A stretch of DNA of 64,000 bases from Acanthamoeba castellanii str. Neff (taxonomy: Eukaryota; Discosea; Longamoebia; Acanthamoebidae), in assembly GCF_000313135.1 (NCBI RefSeq), contig NW_004457363.1:76136-140135 (forward strand), given 5' to 3'. Numbering within the stretch: the first letter of the stretch is position 1; the number at the start of each line of letters is the position of its first letter. The notes under the pieces were generated by a model. It saw only the letters and a program-made list of their open reading frames with translations. It made no database searches and was not told the origin of the DNA. Positions 20,605-31,128 of the stretch are shown one piece after another. The translations under genes were made by a program, and so were the position numbers.

Positions 20605-23213
20605 ATGTGGAACAGATGGAGGGCGGGGATGGGCTTTTTGTTGCTCCTGACCCTGCTCAACTTCTACAGCCTCTCCCTACGCTCCTCCTCACACAACTGC
20701 TTCGTCTTGGACCCGGCCACCGCGGCCGCCTTCCTCGCAGCCCACGCCAACGCAGCCGCTACCGCAGCAGCTGCCGCAACCGACACCGGCGTTACGCGAA
20801 GCTCAAGCCTGCCTTCTCCTTCTTCACTGCCTCCTCTTCTTTCCGTTAGCAAAGGTGGAGCCCAACAGCCGCCACAGGTCCAGATCGTTGGTACTGTCAA
20901 GCGCGTCCTACCGACCCCACTGCCCTCCGTGCCCGTGCCATCGCCGCCGCGTGCAGTCGCCGTGGCGCTGCCGGGTGGCGGCCAGACGATGTGGCCGCCG
21001 CCGAGCAATGCCAGCCGCACGGCGCTGTCGCTGACCCTCACGCGGGCTGCCATTCACGCCCATTACGCCCAGATGACCGTACGTGCGACACGGCAATACG
21101 CACGACACGACACGCACGACACGCACGACACGCACAGAACACATGACACTGCGCACGAGACATACTCATCTTGAGCGACGTTGGTGGCTTCAGGACCACG
21201 CGTACTATAACGCGAGCGTCAATGGCGACCTCTACGCTCCGAGGAAGTTGCCGGTGCAGACCATGTCCGATGCTTCGATCTACACCCTGTGGACTGGTAC
21301 ACGCACGACACACGACACACGACACACACGACACACACGACACACACGACACACACGACACACACGACACACACGACACACACGACACACGACGCACGAC
21401 GCACGCACACACGCACAACTTGACACGACACAAACAAACAGATGGTCGCGTGAACAGTACGGGCAAGGCGTACCTGCTACACTGCGTCCATTTTGACCCG
21501 TTCTGCGCCGACATGACCAACGAATCGCTCTTGGCGCTCTACGACCGCCGCTACGTGCCGCCGCGCTACCACCCGTCGGTCCGCGAGGCCGCCACGGTCT
21601 ACTTGACCCAACGGCTGGCCAAGCCCCTCGGGCTCGCCCTGAACCGGAGCGACTGGGAGCAGGTCAAGCGCTTCCAGCGCGGCGTCAACACGCTGCCGCC
21701 TGCCGTGGCCGTCATCTACGACGGCTGGGTCACCCGGGCCGGGTCGGTGCTCAACACCGACGTGTTCATCCCCACCTTTCCCGAGAGCACCAACCTCACC
21801 ACCTTCTACCGCGATTTCTTTCTCCCGCCGCCCGCCAACCAGACCAAGCCGCTCATCGTCCAGTGGGTGCCGGTGCGCGAGGTGGTGGTCATCGCCCACG
21901 TGCACCAAAACATGTTCTGGCACTGGGTGGTGAGCGAGCTCTACCGCATCTTCCTCCTGGTGCCCTATCTGCAGGCCAACCCCGACGTCTACGTCCACAT
22001 GAGCATGGGCAACAAGGTCCTCGAGCTGGACTTCCTCCGCATGCTCAACATCTCCACGTACGGTGTGCGTGTGCGTGTGCGTGTGCCTGTGCGTGTGCGT
22101 GTGCGTCAGCGTGTGCGTGTGCGTGTGCGTGTGTGTCTCGTGTGCGTGTGTGTCGTGTGTGTCTCACTTTGCCTTGTTGCTTTGTTTTGTTTTGTGCAGT
22201 GACAGGATGATCTCGGCGCAGTTCGTCAAGGCGGAGGTGATCTACTACACCCAGTTCATCAGCCGCGATGACGTGCCCTCGCTGGGCGTGAGCCAGTTGG
22301 TCGGCCACCAGATCTGGAACGCGCTCGGCCTGCCCGCCGACCAGCGCACCAGCGTCCTGGCCCTGCCGCCGCCGCCGCCGCAGGCCAAGGCCCCACATGT
22401 GTGGGAGGTCAACATTCTGTGCATCGTGCGGACCAACCGGTACAAGGGCCGCATGATCGCCAACTACGACGAGCTCAAGGCGGCGCTGGCCCAGCTGGCC
22501 CGGGACTACCCGCGCAAGCTCACGCAGCGGGGCGTCACCGACCAGTCGGTCGACATCACCTTCGACGAGCACCTGCCCAACGGGACCCTGCCGCTCACCA
22601 TGGCCGCCTACGCGCACGCCGACGTCATAATCGGCCCACACGGCGCCGGTGCGCAGTCTATTTATATTATATTTCTATTTCTATTTCTATTTTATTCCTA
22701 ATTGTTAACTGACTTCGTTTTTGTCGCTAGGGTTTGCGTACCTGTCTGCGGCGAGACCCGGAGCCCACGCGATCGAGGTGAGTCGCACGCATTCGCACGC
22801 GCGCACGCGTCTGACGGAGGGTCGTGGAGAGGAAGGGATTGTTTGGCGCTGGCACTCACTCCCCAACACTTGTTATGTACGATGCCGCAGTTGATCACCT
22901 CGCGCCACCTTAATCCGCTGACCTCCGCCCGAAAGGGGCTGGCCTACCACGGCGTCGTCGCTCCCTTCACCACCAACGGTACTCCTCCCCTCCGATTATA
23001 ATCACCCACGCCACCTCATGACACGCACCACACACACACACACACACACGACGCACACGACACACACACACACACACGCACGCACACGACACACATGATG
23101 CACACACAGGGACGCTTCCGACAACCAAGGATATGAACTTCCACGCTGACGTGCCGCTCCTGATCAGCATCGTCGAGGCCGCCCTCGACGACCGCTTCCT
23201 TCCCACTAATTAA
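20605..23213 (+). CDS. GT61-family glycosyltransferase (EOGT/xylosyltransferase-like), type II membrane protein
   Basis: The N-terminal hydrophobic segment MGFLLLLTLLNFYSLSL after a short basic start predicts a Golgi/ER type II anchor, followed by an Ala/Pro-rich stem. The catalytic part has family-style blocks: HWVVSELYRIFLLVPYLQ (HW...E), NILCIVRTNRYKGRMIANYD (Arg-rich nucleotide-sugar region), and LTMAAYAHADVIIGPHGAG continued after an intron by GFAYLSAARPGAHAIE. The GPHGAG...PG...E block is the hallmark of the DUF563/GT61 fold, which transfers pentoses or GlcNAc to proteins or glycans. Several N-glycosylation sequons (NASV, NESL, NRSD, NLTT) support lumenal orientation. Seven exons or more; introns near 21079-21193, 21296-21441, 22060-22200, 22651-22731, 22778-22890 and 22979-23109. 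Several of these are microsatellites. The donor sugar cannot be told from sequence. Confidence 0.85.
21299..21395. repeat. Intronic repeat (ACACACGAC)n
   Basis: About nine copies of a 9-nt unit in the second intron of the GT61 gene. A later intron of the same gene (22060-22165) carries GT-rich GTGTGCG-type repeats of opposite composition. Confidence 0.9.
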
Positions 23214-23343
23214 ATCTATTCCACCACTTTTCCCTCTCTCCCACGCGTGTGTGCGTGTCGTGTCGTGTCGTGTCGTGCGTGTCGTGTCGTGCGTGGCGTG
23301 CGTGTGTCGTGAACGTGTGCGCATGTATTGGGGAAGGGCATGA

Positions 23344-24860
23344 TCAGAACAAGAGACGGGAGAGGACAAAGACAAAGAGAACGCCAAAGACGATCACCAG
23401 CGCCTGGTGCCGCTGCAGGAGGCCCTCTACCCCACCGACGGCTGCCTGGTGGTGGCGCTTCGCCGCCTGCGCGACCACCGGCGCCTGGGCTTGCTCGGCG
23501 CTGCGCACCGTCGCCGCCGGCTTGGCGGGCTCCTTCGGCGCCTGGGCCTCTTGGGCCGCCGCCGCCGCTCTCTTCTCCTTTTCTACTCGCTGGGCCTCCG
23601 CCGCCGCTGCTGCTGCCGCCGCCTCGTCAGCCGCGGCCCTCTGCTTCTTCTCCTCCTCGGCCTGGGCCTGGGCCTCTTCCTGAGCTCGCTTGGCGGCCGC
23701 CAGGCGCTGACTCTCCGCTTCTTCCTGCTGCCGCTGCTGCTGCTCTTCCCTCTCCCTCTCGGCCTGGCGCGCTTCATCGAGCTTGCGCGCCTGCGCCTGC
23801 GCCTCCTCAGCCTGCGCCTCCTCTTCGGCACGCAGCTTGCGGGCGGCCTCTTCCTTCTCCTTCTCCTCCTTCTCCTTCTTCTCCTCCGCCGCCGCCTTCT
23901 CCTTCCTCTTTCGCTCCTCTTCCGCCTCCGCCTCAGCCTTCTGCTGCTGCTGACGGGCCTCTTCCTCCTCCCTCTGTGTTCGCTCGCGCTCCCTTTCTTC
24001 GTCGGCCTCGGCCGCAGCGGCCGCTGCCCTCTGCTTCGCTTCCTCGTCGTCCTCCGGTGCGGCCGCAGCGGGCTCGGACTCGGGGGCCTCGGGCTCGGGC
24101 TCGGCCTCAGGTGCTGCGGAGGCGGCGGGGGCCTCGGCCTCGTGGGGCATGCCCCGTTGTATGGCCTCGTAGGTCTGGTCCCTGTGCATGAGCGACGCGA
24201 AGAAGTACTGGAGGACACCGCACACCGCACACGCACCCACAGAACGCGACACGACACGACACGACACGACACGACACGACACATGATAGTTTCTGTCAGC
24301 ACCGCTACTACTCCGTGGCGGTGGCGGCAAGCCCGCACCTTCTTGTTGTCCTTGGTCACGACCAGCATGGCGTTGGGCACGACGCAGGCCGTGTTCTGTT
24401 TCTCCAGCATCTTGATGTCCTCCAGTCTCAATTGGATCTATCGAGCGCGTGTGTCGTGTCGTGTCGCGTGTGTCGTGCCGTGGTAAGAACATGTTCTGTT
24501 TTCATATTTATTATTATTAGTTATTATTATTTCTATTTTTGTGCATAGCAAAGGGCAACGAGCTAGGGCAATACCTGGGTCTTGCGGGAGAGGATCTTGG
24601 CGTGGAAGCACAGATGGTGGGAGGTGACCCACAAGTGACCCTGCTGCGGCACTCCATGCGTGCTCTCCGCGTAGGCGCACGAGCAATCTTGTTGGAATGG
24701 ATTGGAGTGTAGCGAGATTGAGAGATGGAGCGAGCCCCAAAAATGCGTGTTGGGCTACAAAAAAAAACATCACAAAAGAATTTGGAGTGTTACCTTCGAT
24801 GATCTCGTCGTCGGAAGACAGACCGGGGAAGTGCTTGCGCAGCTTCGCGTGGGCGGACAT
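23344..24860 (-). CDS. GRAM-domain protein with Glu/Ala-rich coiled coil and C-terminal tail anchor (GRAMD-like)
   Basis: GRAM domains are PH-like lipid/protein-binding folds; with a C-terminal membrane helix they often act at ER-plasma membrane contacts. Start ATG 24860: MSAHAKLRKHFPGLSSDDEI. The GRAM core continues QGHLWVTSHHLCFHAKILS, LRLEDIKMLEKQNTACVVPN, AMLVVTKDNKK and YFFASLMHRDQTYEAIQRG, which fits the GRAMD consensus (nhlcFys...I..iek...RdqtYeli). After it comes a very long Glu/Ala/Lys/Arg coiled coil, then a Lys/Ala linker and the terminal helix LVIVFGVLFVFVLSRLLF with the stop at 23344-23346. No VASt/START-like lipid-transfer domain is seen, so it resembles GRAMD2 rather than Aster. 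Introns near 24683-24790, 24440-24575 and 24211-24330. The antisense strand of the coiled coil is open as a proline-rich shadow. Confidence 0.82.
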
Positions 24861-25089
24861 GACGTTTTGGTTTATTGCTTTTTCTGCCCCCGCAACCACG
24901 TCGTGCGTCTTCCGAAGCGCGAGTTCAAATCCTGCCTCTTGCTAATTCCAACAGCTGGCCAGCAGTCCTGCGAGCACCTGGCAGTACTTTAGCTCCATGG
25001 CTACCCCCTTGCCCCAGCACGTCTGTGCACTGCCTGCCTTCTGCAAACCATATTATCTTAACATTACTTTGCCTACGTGGCAAAGGCCA

Positions 25090-25096
25090 TATAAAA
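25090..25096 (+). promoter_or_regulatory. TATA box of pantothenate synthetase gene
   Basis: TATAAAA lies 46 bases before the ATG at 25136, within the 275-bp divergent spacer shared with the GRAM-domain gene. Confidence 0.65.
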
Positions 25097-25135
25097 CAAA
25101 GAAGATAAAAATACAAAAATACAAAAACAACAGAC

Positions 25136-26476
25136 ATGCAGAGGCGAGTGAAGGTGGTGCGGGAGGTGGCAGAGGTGCGTGCGCTGCGCGAGGCATGGAG
25201 GTGCGAGGGCCGACGCGTGGGTTTCGTTCCCACCATGGGCGCGTTGCACGCCGGCCACATCTCCCTCATCTCCCACGCTCTGCCTCACTCCGATGCGCTC
25301 TTCTGCTCCATCTTTGTCGTACGACCACCACCCTTCTCCCTCAACCATCTCTCCTTTGCTCATCTCTGTATTGGGGGGGGGGGCATGCCACCAGAACCCA
25401 ACCCAGTTCGGGGTGGGCGAAGACTTTGACAAGTACCCGCGCGACGTGGCCAAGGACGTGCTGGCCATCGAGCAGGGCTTGAGCGCAGCGGCTGCTGCCC
25501 AAGGGGGACGGCGGCCGCGACGTCGAGGCGGTGGTGTTCGCCCCCTCGGTGCGGGAGCTCTACGGCGACCGCTTCAGCACGCGTGTGGATATCGGGCTGA
25601 TGGCCGACACCTCCGAGGCCCACGCGCGGCCTCAGTTCTTCTCTGGCGTGGCCACCGTCGTGTCCAAGCTCTTCAACATCACCCAGCCCCACCGTACGCC
25701 TCTTCATCCTACATTTTTTTTTCAAGACCCTCACGGCTGACACCTTCTACATTCTACATTTGACATCTTCTTCTCTTCTACTACATCTTCTGGTGAACGT
25801 TGCAGGCGCCTACTTTGGGCAGAAGGACGCCCTGCAGTGCGTGGCGGTGCGGCGGTTGGTGGAGGACCTCAACTTCGGGCTTGAGGTGGTGGTGTGCGAC
25901 ACCCTGCGCGAGGCCGACGGCCTGGCGATGAGCTCGCGCAACGTGCGTTGCACATCCACACCTTTTGCCCTCACCCCTCGCATAGTAGCGAGTGCGAATC
26001 CGTCAGCGCGAGCTGACCATTGATGTGTTGTGTCGTTGCCAATGTGTGCCGCAGGTGTATCTCTCGGCCGAGGAGCGAAAGAGGGCGCCCATCCTGTACA
26101 AGGCCCTCTGCGCTGGACGGAGCCGCTATCTCGACGGGGAACGCAGCGCACAAGAGATCATCAAGTGCGTGTCGTGTCGTGTCGTGTGTGTCGTGTCGTG
26201 TCGTTTCGCGTGTTGTGTTGCCGTTGATAGTGTCGAGGTGGAAGCTCACTCATCAGGTGATTGACCAGGGCGACGAAGGAGGCGTTGGAGAAGGGAGAGG
26301 ACTGGTGGGCGGCTGGTCCGCCGCGGCCCGAGGTGCAGTACGTGAGCATCGCCGATGCGGGGTTCGGGCACGAGCTGGACTACATCGACCCTAAGGGACC
26401 CGGTGCCTTCCTCTCCACCGCCGTTCGTCTCGGTTCCACCCGCCTCATCGACAACGTAGTCCTCCCGCCACTGTGA
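25136..26476 (+). CDS. panC: Pantothenate synthetase (pantoate--beta-alanine ligase)
   Basis: Joins pantoate and beta-alanine with ATP to make pantothenate, the CoA precursor. The start [20 protein letters not shown] leads to [17 protein letters not shown], where the HxGH nucleotide-binding signature is intact. Then come [83 protein letters not shown] (the KMSKS-like loop) and [18 protein letters not shown]. It ends [18 protein letters not shown], full length for the family. Introns near 25319-25393, 25693-25804, 25942-26054 and 26164-26270. A one-base frame change lies around 25475-25490 between [10 protein letters not shown] and [15 protein letters not shown]; flanking exons are fully conserved, so an assembly indel is more likely than a dead gene. 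Eukaryotic panC genes occur in plants, fungi and protists, so the gene does not need a transfer explanation. Confidence 0.9.
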
Positions 26477-26677
26477 ATATTTGAATTGAATTCCAACCCA
26501 ACAGGTTTACACGAAATTTCTTTCATTTCTGACTGAAATATCATCGAATAATTGCAGCATATTCTTCATGCTAGCTTCCGATTGGCCATTCCTTGTTTCG
26601 TGTAGCATACAAAGCCACCAAGAAGAAGACGATCCAGAATTTTAGAACACATATTGGAATAGAAGAAGAAGAAGAAG

Positions 26678-28899
26678 ATGGAGGAGCAGAGAGAGAAGAC
26701 GATGCTGTTGGGCGCGGACAAGACGTCGGGCAAGGAGCACGGCCTCGGGCTGATGCACCCCTGGGTCGACTACGCGGTGCACATCCCCTTCCGGGTGCCC
26801 CGCATCCCGCACTCGGAGGGCGCCACCTTCTGGGACAACTGGCTGCACCACACCGACAGTACGCCGCCAGTCAGCGACCCGGAAGCGTCCAAGTCGTCGC
26901 CGGCCGAGCCTGCGCCCACGCCGCCGTTGGCCGTGCGCCTGGGCGCCCTGCTGCTGCTCTTCCTCCTCGTGTTTGGACCCACCCTCAGCTACTCCTCCGT
27001 CGGCGCCCTCTACACACAACTCAAGACTGACATGGGGTACCGCACGACACGAGCGCCTCTTGACAATGTAGAATTGATTGACGAGTTTCTGTGTCACACA
27101 CGACACGATACAACACAGGTTCACAGATGGGCAGCTCGGGTTTCTGTTCTCGGCCTACGCTCTCCCCAACATCGTAGCCGTCTTCTTTGCCGGGGTATGC
27201 GCACCAAGCCTCTGTGTGTCGTGTCGTGTCGTGTTGTTGGTCGTGTCGTTGGTCGGGTTGTTGGTCGGGTCGTTGGTCGGGTCGTTGGTCGGGTCGTTGG
27301 TCGTGTCGTGTCGTGTGTGACTCATGTCAATGTCGTTGACGGTGGAGCGCAGGTGATGGTGGACAGCCTGGGCGTCAACTTCTGCTGCCTCCTGTTCGCC
27401 GGCTCGCGGGCAACCTCCTGGCCCTGGGCCAAACCTACGCCTTCCTCCTCGCCGGCCGCCTCCTCTACGGCCTCGGCACCGAATGCGTATCAGGTTCGTG
27501 TCGTGTCTGTCGTGTCGTGTCGTGTCGTGTCGTGTCGTGTCGTGTCGTGTCGTGTCGTGTCGTGTCGTGTCGTGTCGTGTGTGTCGTGTGCGTGTGGACA
27601 ACACTCACCGAACGACGGTGCAGTGGTGCAGGACGCGCTGCTGGCGCGATGGTACTCGCACGACACGAAGGTGACCCTGTCCATGGCGCTCGCCGTCTGT
27701 ATGCTCTCCTTCCGGTTGAGCTCCTTCGTCTCCATGTTCGCCGTGCCGGAGATCTACGCCCACTGGGGCTTCTTCGCGGTGCTCGCGGCCACGGCGGTGC
27801 TGGTCGGCGTCTCGTTCGCGGCCGCTGTCGGGCTCGTGGCGGTCGACAAGCGGTACGACGCCTACCTCCAGCCGGCCAGCGCCGACGGCGAGGAGTTCAG
27901 CTGGGCCAGCATTCTCCACCTGCCGGCCCTCTTCTGGGCACTGGTGCTCACCACCTTCGGCACCTACGGCGCCGTGCTCCCCTTCATCTCCTTCTCCAGC
28001 GAATTCCTCCAACAGGTACCGCACACGCACACACGCACACACGCACACACGCACACACGCACACACGCACACACGCACACACGCGCACACATACGCACAC
28101 ATACGCACAGAAGGCAACGATTGACACTCAATAGAAATGGGGCATGGCTGATGTGGAGGCGTCGCGGGTGACGGCGAGCCTCTACTTGGCGGCCGCCCTG
28201 GTAATGGTGCCCCTCGGCTTCATCATCGATCGCTACGGTACGCCGGCCCTTCTCTTGTCGTGTGGGCATGATCGCTATGTGGAGCTGACGTCACGGGCCG
28301 ACCAACTCGCAGGTCACCGCGTGACGCTGACGTTCGTGGCGACGGTGCTGCCGGTGGTGGCCTACAGCCTGCTCCTCTTCACGTCGCTGACGCCGTTCGC
28401 CGGGTGCCTGCTGCTGGGCGTCACCCACGGCCTTCTCCCCGCCGCCGTGTTCCCGTCGATCGCGCTCATCGTGCCGCCCAAGCTGGTGGGCTCCGCCTAC
28501 GGGCTCCTCACCTCGGCCCTCAACGCCGCCCTCTTCCTCTCGCCCTTCCTGCTGGGCCTCGTGCCCGACTTCATCGCCGACGCGTCCCAAGCCAGCCACC
28601 TCGGTACCGTCTGCGTGTGTGCGGTGTGTGCGGTGGTGTGTGCGGTGTGCTGACGCTGCGTGTGGTGTGATGGTGTAGAGGGGGTGACGGTGGTCTCGCA
28701 GATGCGTGTGGAGGTGCTGGTGGCCTTTGCGCTGGTGGGCTGCTGCGGGTCGGTGGTGGCGTGGCTGATCGACGCCCGCACGGGCCACGTGCTCGAGCGC
28801 ACCTGCGTGCTCAAGCTCGGCGCCAAGGTCAGCGACAACCTGCTCCGCCAGAGCCAACAGCTGTTCGAAGACGACCAGCCACCAAAGCCCCTTCGATGA
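26678..28899 (+). CDS. Major facilitator superfamily transporter, MFSD1-like, with N-terminal dileucine signal
   Basis: Twelve-helix-type MFS protein. The cytosolic N-terminus EKTMLLGADK contains an [DE]xxxL[LI] sorting signal typical of lysosomal membrane proteins. The first span is LGALLLLFLLVFGPTLSYSS. Then FTDGQLGFLFSAYALPNIVA, NLLALGQTYAFLLAGRLLYG with LGTECV, and ALLARWYSHDTKVTLSMALA resemble MFSD1, whose human member exports dipeptides from lysosomes. Further spans include FWALVLTTFGTYGAVLPFIS, AALVMVPLGFIIDRY, VTLTFVATVLPVVAYSLLLF and VEVLVAFALVGCCGSVVAWL. The C-terminus is short and polar. Introns near 27036-27119, 27195-27353, 27488-27622, 28016-28136, 28239-28311 and 28604-28677, two of them filled with TCGTG or TCGTTGG repeats. 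A one-base frame change lies near 27390-27405 in GC-rich sequence. Confidence 0.8.
27494..27590. repeat. Intronic pentanucleotide repeat (TCGTG)n
   Basis: About nineteen copies with few interruptions in an intron of the MFSD1-like gene. A related TCGTTGG-rich tract fills the preceding intron (27222-27318). Confidence 0.95.
28020..28108. repeat. Intronic CA-type repeat (CACACG and variants)
   Basis: Tandem CACACGCA-type units in the fourth intron of the MFSD1-like gene. Confidence 0.85.
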
Positions 28900-29029
28900 T
28901 TTATCTATTTATTTATTGATTGATTTAATGTAAATCTCAAAGGCTCACATTATAAAAGGAATAAAAGAATAATAATAATAAAAAATTATACACATTGTTT
29001 ACATGACCAGGTTGAGTCGAAGAGAGAGA

Positions 29030-30350
29030 CTAGACGCCGTCGACGAAGAGGGCGTTGGGCTGCATGACGTTGCTCTCCTGGAACAGCGCGTTGTCGCCCA
29101 CGACCGTGGCAGCGTTAGAGTCGAGGGCCGACGCCGGTGCGGCCAGGGTGTCGGGCCGGTTGATCCAGCGGTAGAGCATGTAGCCGCCGCCCGCCGCGGC
29201 TCCGCCCAAGGCCGCCAGGCCCGCCAGACCAGCCAGGCCTCCGGCCACGCCGCCCGCGATCGCTCCGGCGTTGGTCGAGTCACCGCCGCCCGGCGCGGGC
29301 GAGCTGGTGGGCGACGACGAAGCAGATGGTGAAGGCGACGGCGACGGCTCATTGAACACCGCCGGCGAAGGCGAAGGAGACGGCTCGGCGAAAACCACCG
29401 GCGACGGAGACGCCGAAGGTTCAGTGACGGTCGACGGCGACTCTGACGGCAACGGAGACGGGTCGCTGACGCTGGGCGAAGTGGAGGGCGAAGCGAGAGC
29501 CTCGGGCGACGTGGAGGGCGAGGCGAGGGCCTTCGGGCGACGTGGAGGGCGACGAGGGCGACGGCGACGGCGCCACGACTACACGGGCGACGCCGAGGGC
29601 AGTGGTCGACCGAGGGCAAGGGCGAGGGCGAAGGCGAAAGGGCTGGGCATGAGTCCGGGTTGGGGTGGTTGGCCAGCACGTAGGGCACGTTGTCGCAGGT
29701 CCAGCAGTTCTGGCCGCCCTTCCACGCGACGGAGCCGCCCTGGACCAGCGTGGCGGCCGACGAGGTGATCCAGAACGTGGCGTTCTGGCCGCAGCCCAAG
29801 TCGCTGTCCATCTTGATCAGCCCGCCGGCGCCCTCCCAGACCGAGTAGGTTGGGTAGCACGCGTTGCCGTTGCCGCCGCTATTGACCCACGTCGTGGTGC
29901 AGCCCGTGACGGTGATCGACCTGGTGCCGGTACCCAGCCTATGATGACGTGGCATTCAATGTCAGATGATTGGCAGACAGGGTGAAGTGGTTGTGTGTGG
30001 GCACTCTGAGAGCCGTACTGGAAGCCAAAGTCGGAGAGGCCGGGCCTGCCCTGGACGGTGTACTTGACCGTGTAGACGCACTGGGAGATCTCCCACGCCT
30101 GCGCGATGATCGTATAGGGCGAGTCACCGCAGTCTGCAAACAGAGGAATCAGACATGTGATTGACCACAACTTAAAAAAACAATGAAGAAGTGAAGAGAA
30201 GTGAAGTGAAGAGAGCAACGAACTTGTAACGGTTTTGGGTTCGTAGGCCGTAAGGTAGGTGGTCGGGTCTTGACCGTGCACAGTTGGCACCCCAAGCGAG
30301 AGCAGCGCGGCCAGAGCCACCAGCAGGAAAGCGTAGAGCGGAGAATGCAT
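29030..30350 (-). CDS. Receptor-like type I membrane protein, paralogue 2
   Basis: Same family as 18924 and 36902. Exons on the minus strand: 30350-30224, 30133-30019 and 29938-29030. Exon 2 is 115 nt, as in paralogue 1, and intron phases are identical. Signal peptide MHSPLYAFLLVALAALLSLG, mature start QDPTTYLTAYEPKT. The ectodomain keeps all eight cysteines (NCGD, QCVY, GCTT, ACYP, GCGQ, CWTC, SCPA) and AQAWEI, YTVKYTVQGRPGLSDFGF and CDNVPYVLAN. The stalk is rich in PSPSP and PSTSP units. Then comes a glycine-rich helix GGVAGGLAGLAGLAALGG ending GGGYMLYRW, and the tail DNALFQESNVMQPNALF. Two single extra bases in stalk repeats, near 29533 and 29610, are needed to explain the frame; total length leaves a remainder of two, which fits. 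Flanking domains are conserved, so the gene is probably functional. Confidence 0.75.
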
Positions 30351-31128
30351 GGGATGTGCTGATGAAGCTGGTGATGAAGCTGCTGATGAAGCTTTGGATA
30401 ATGAACAACCTGCTTCTGTGTTCCGCTATTTGAAGGGCAGGTGCAGCTTCACCGACGGGCCGCAATCTCTTTGCCGCAGGCGTTTGCGGCTGGCAGTGGT
30501 TCATGATGGCCCGCACACCCATATCCATAGATGGTCCATACCGTTCGAGGTGGACCACTGGCACCCCTAACTCTGTACCTACGTCGGGGGTTCTACCCTG
30601 ATTCTCGCCTAAGTTGTGCTTCTGGTGGCGTCGTCGTCCAAGACCGTTCCTCTGCACAGCCCACCATTGCAGTGTCACCGAAGATGTGGTTTCGGCAAAA
30701 AAATTTAACTAAAAGAACATGTACATTCTAGAATGTTTTAAACCGCCATAATTGAAATATAGCTAATTCAAATCCAAATTCAAATACTAAATTTTGAATA
30801 CTACTATCTAATTTAAGTTTTAAATTTAAAACAAAGGTGTTTTTTACGCACCTATCACGTTCATGACCACCTCTTCATCTTGCGGTGTAAAGACACCACA
30901 AGCTGCTTGAAAGTGCTTGTTAAGCTCCATCGACGTTGTCTGCAGGTGTTGGGCTTGGGTTCGACGGTCATGCGAGCTGCGTAACGTAGTCTGGGAAAGC
31001 AAGAATGCCAGCAGAGACCCGCAGAGAGAATTTTGTGATGATCGCCGCACGAGGCCGCACACACTTGGTTGTGCGGCTGGCCGCAGCGTGTGTGCTTGTC
31101 GACAAGATTAAGTGGGCAATGCCATGTT
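30351..31128. other. Spacer upstream of paralogue 2 and downstream of the PH/RUN gene
   Basis: The left part carries the promoter of paralogue 2. The right part, about 30690-30850, is strikingly AT-rich and may be 3' flanking sequence of the RUN gene. No supported coding region. Confidence 0.5.
30423..30534 (-). promoter_or_regulatory. Promoter elements of paralogue 2 shared with paralogue 1
   Basis: On the minus strand, in order toward the ATG at 30350: CCATCTATGG (30534-30525), TGCGGCAAA (30478-30470), TGCGGCCCG (30464-30456) and AAATAGCGG (about 30431-30423). Each matches a block upstream of paralogue 1 in the same order. Confidence 0.55.

Noticed and set aside
23328..24191. Long proline-rich open frame on the plus strand
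   Set aside because: Antisense shadow of the Glu/Ala-rich coiled coil of the GRAM-domain gene.
25136..26476. panC as a bacterial gene acquired recently
   Set aside because: It has several introns and local base composition; the enzyme is widespread in plants, fungi and protists.
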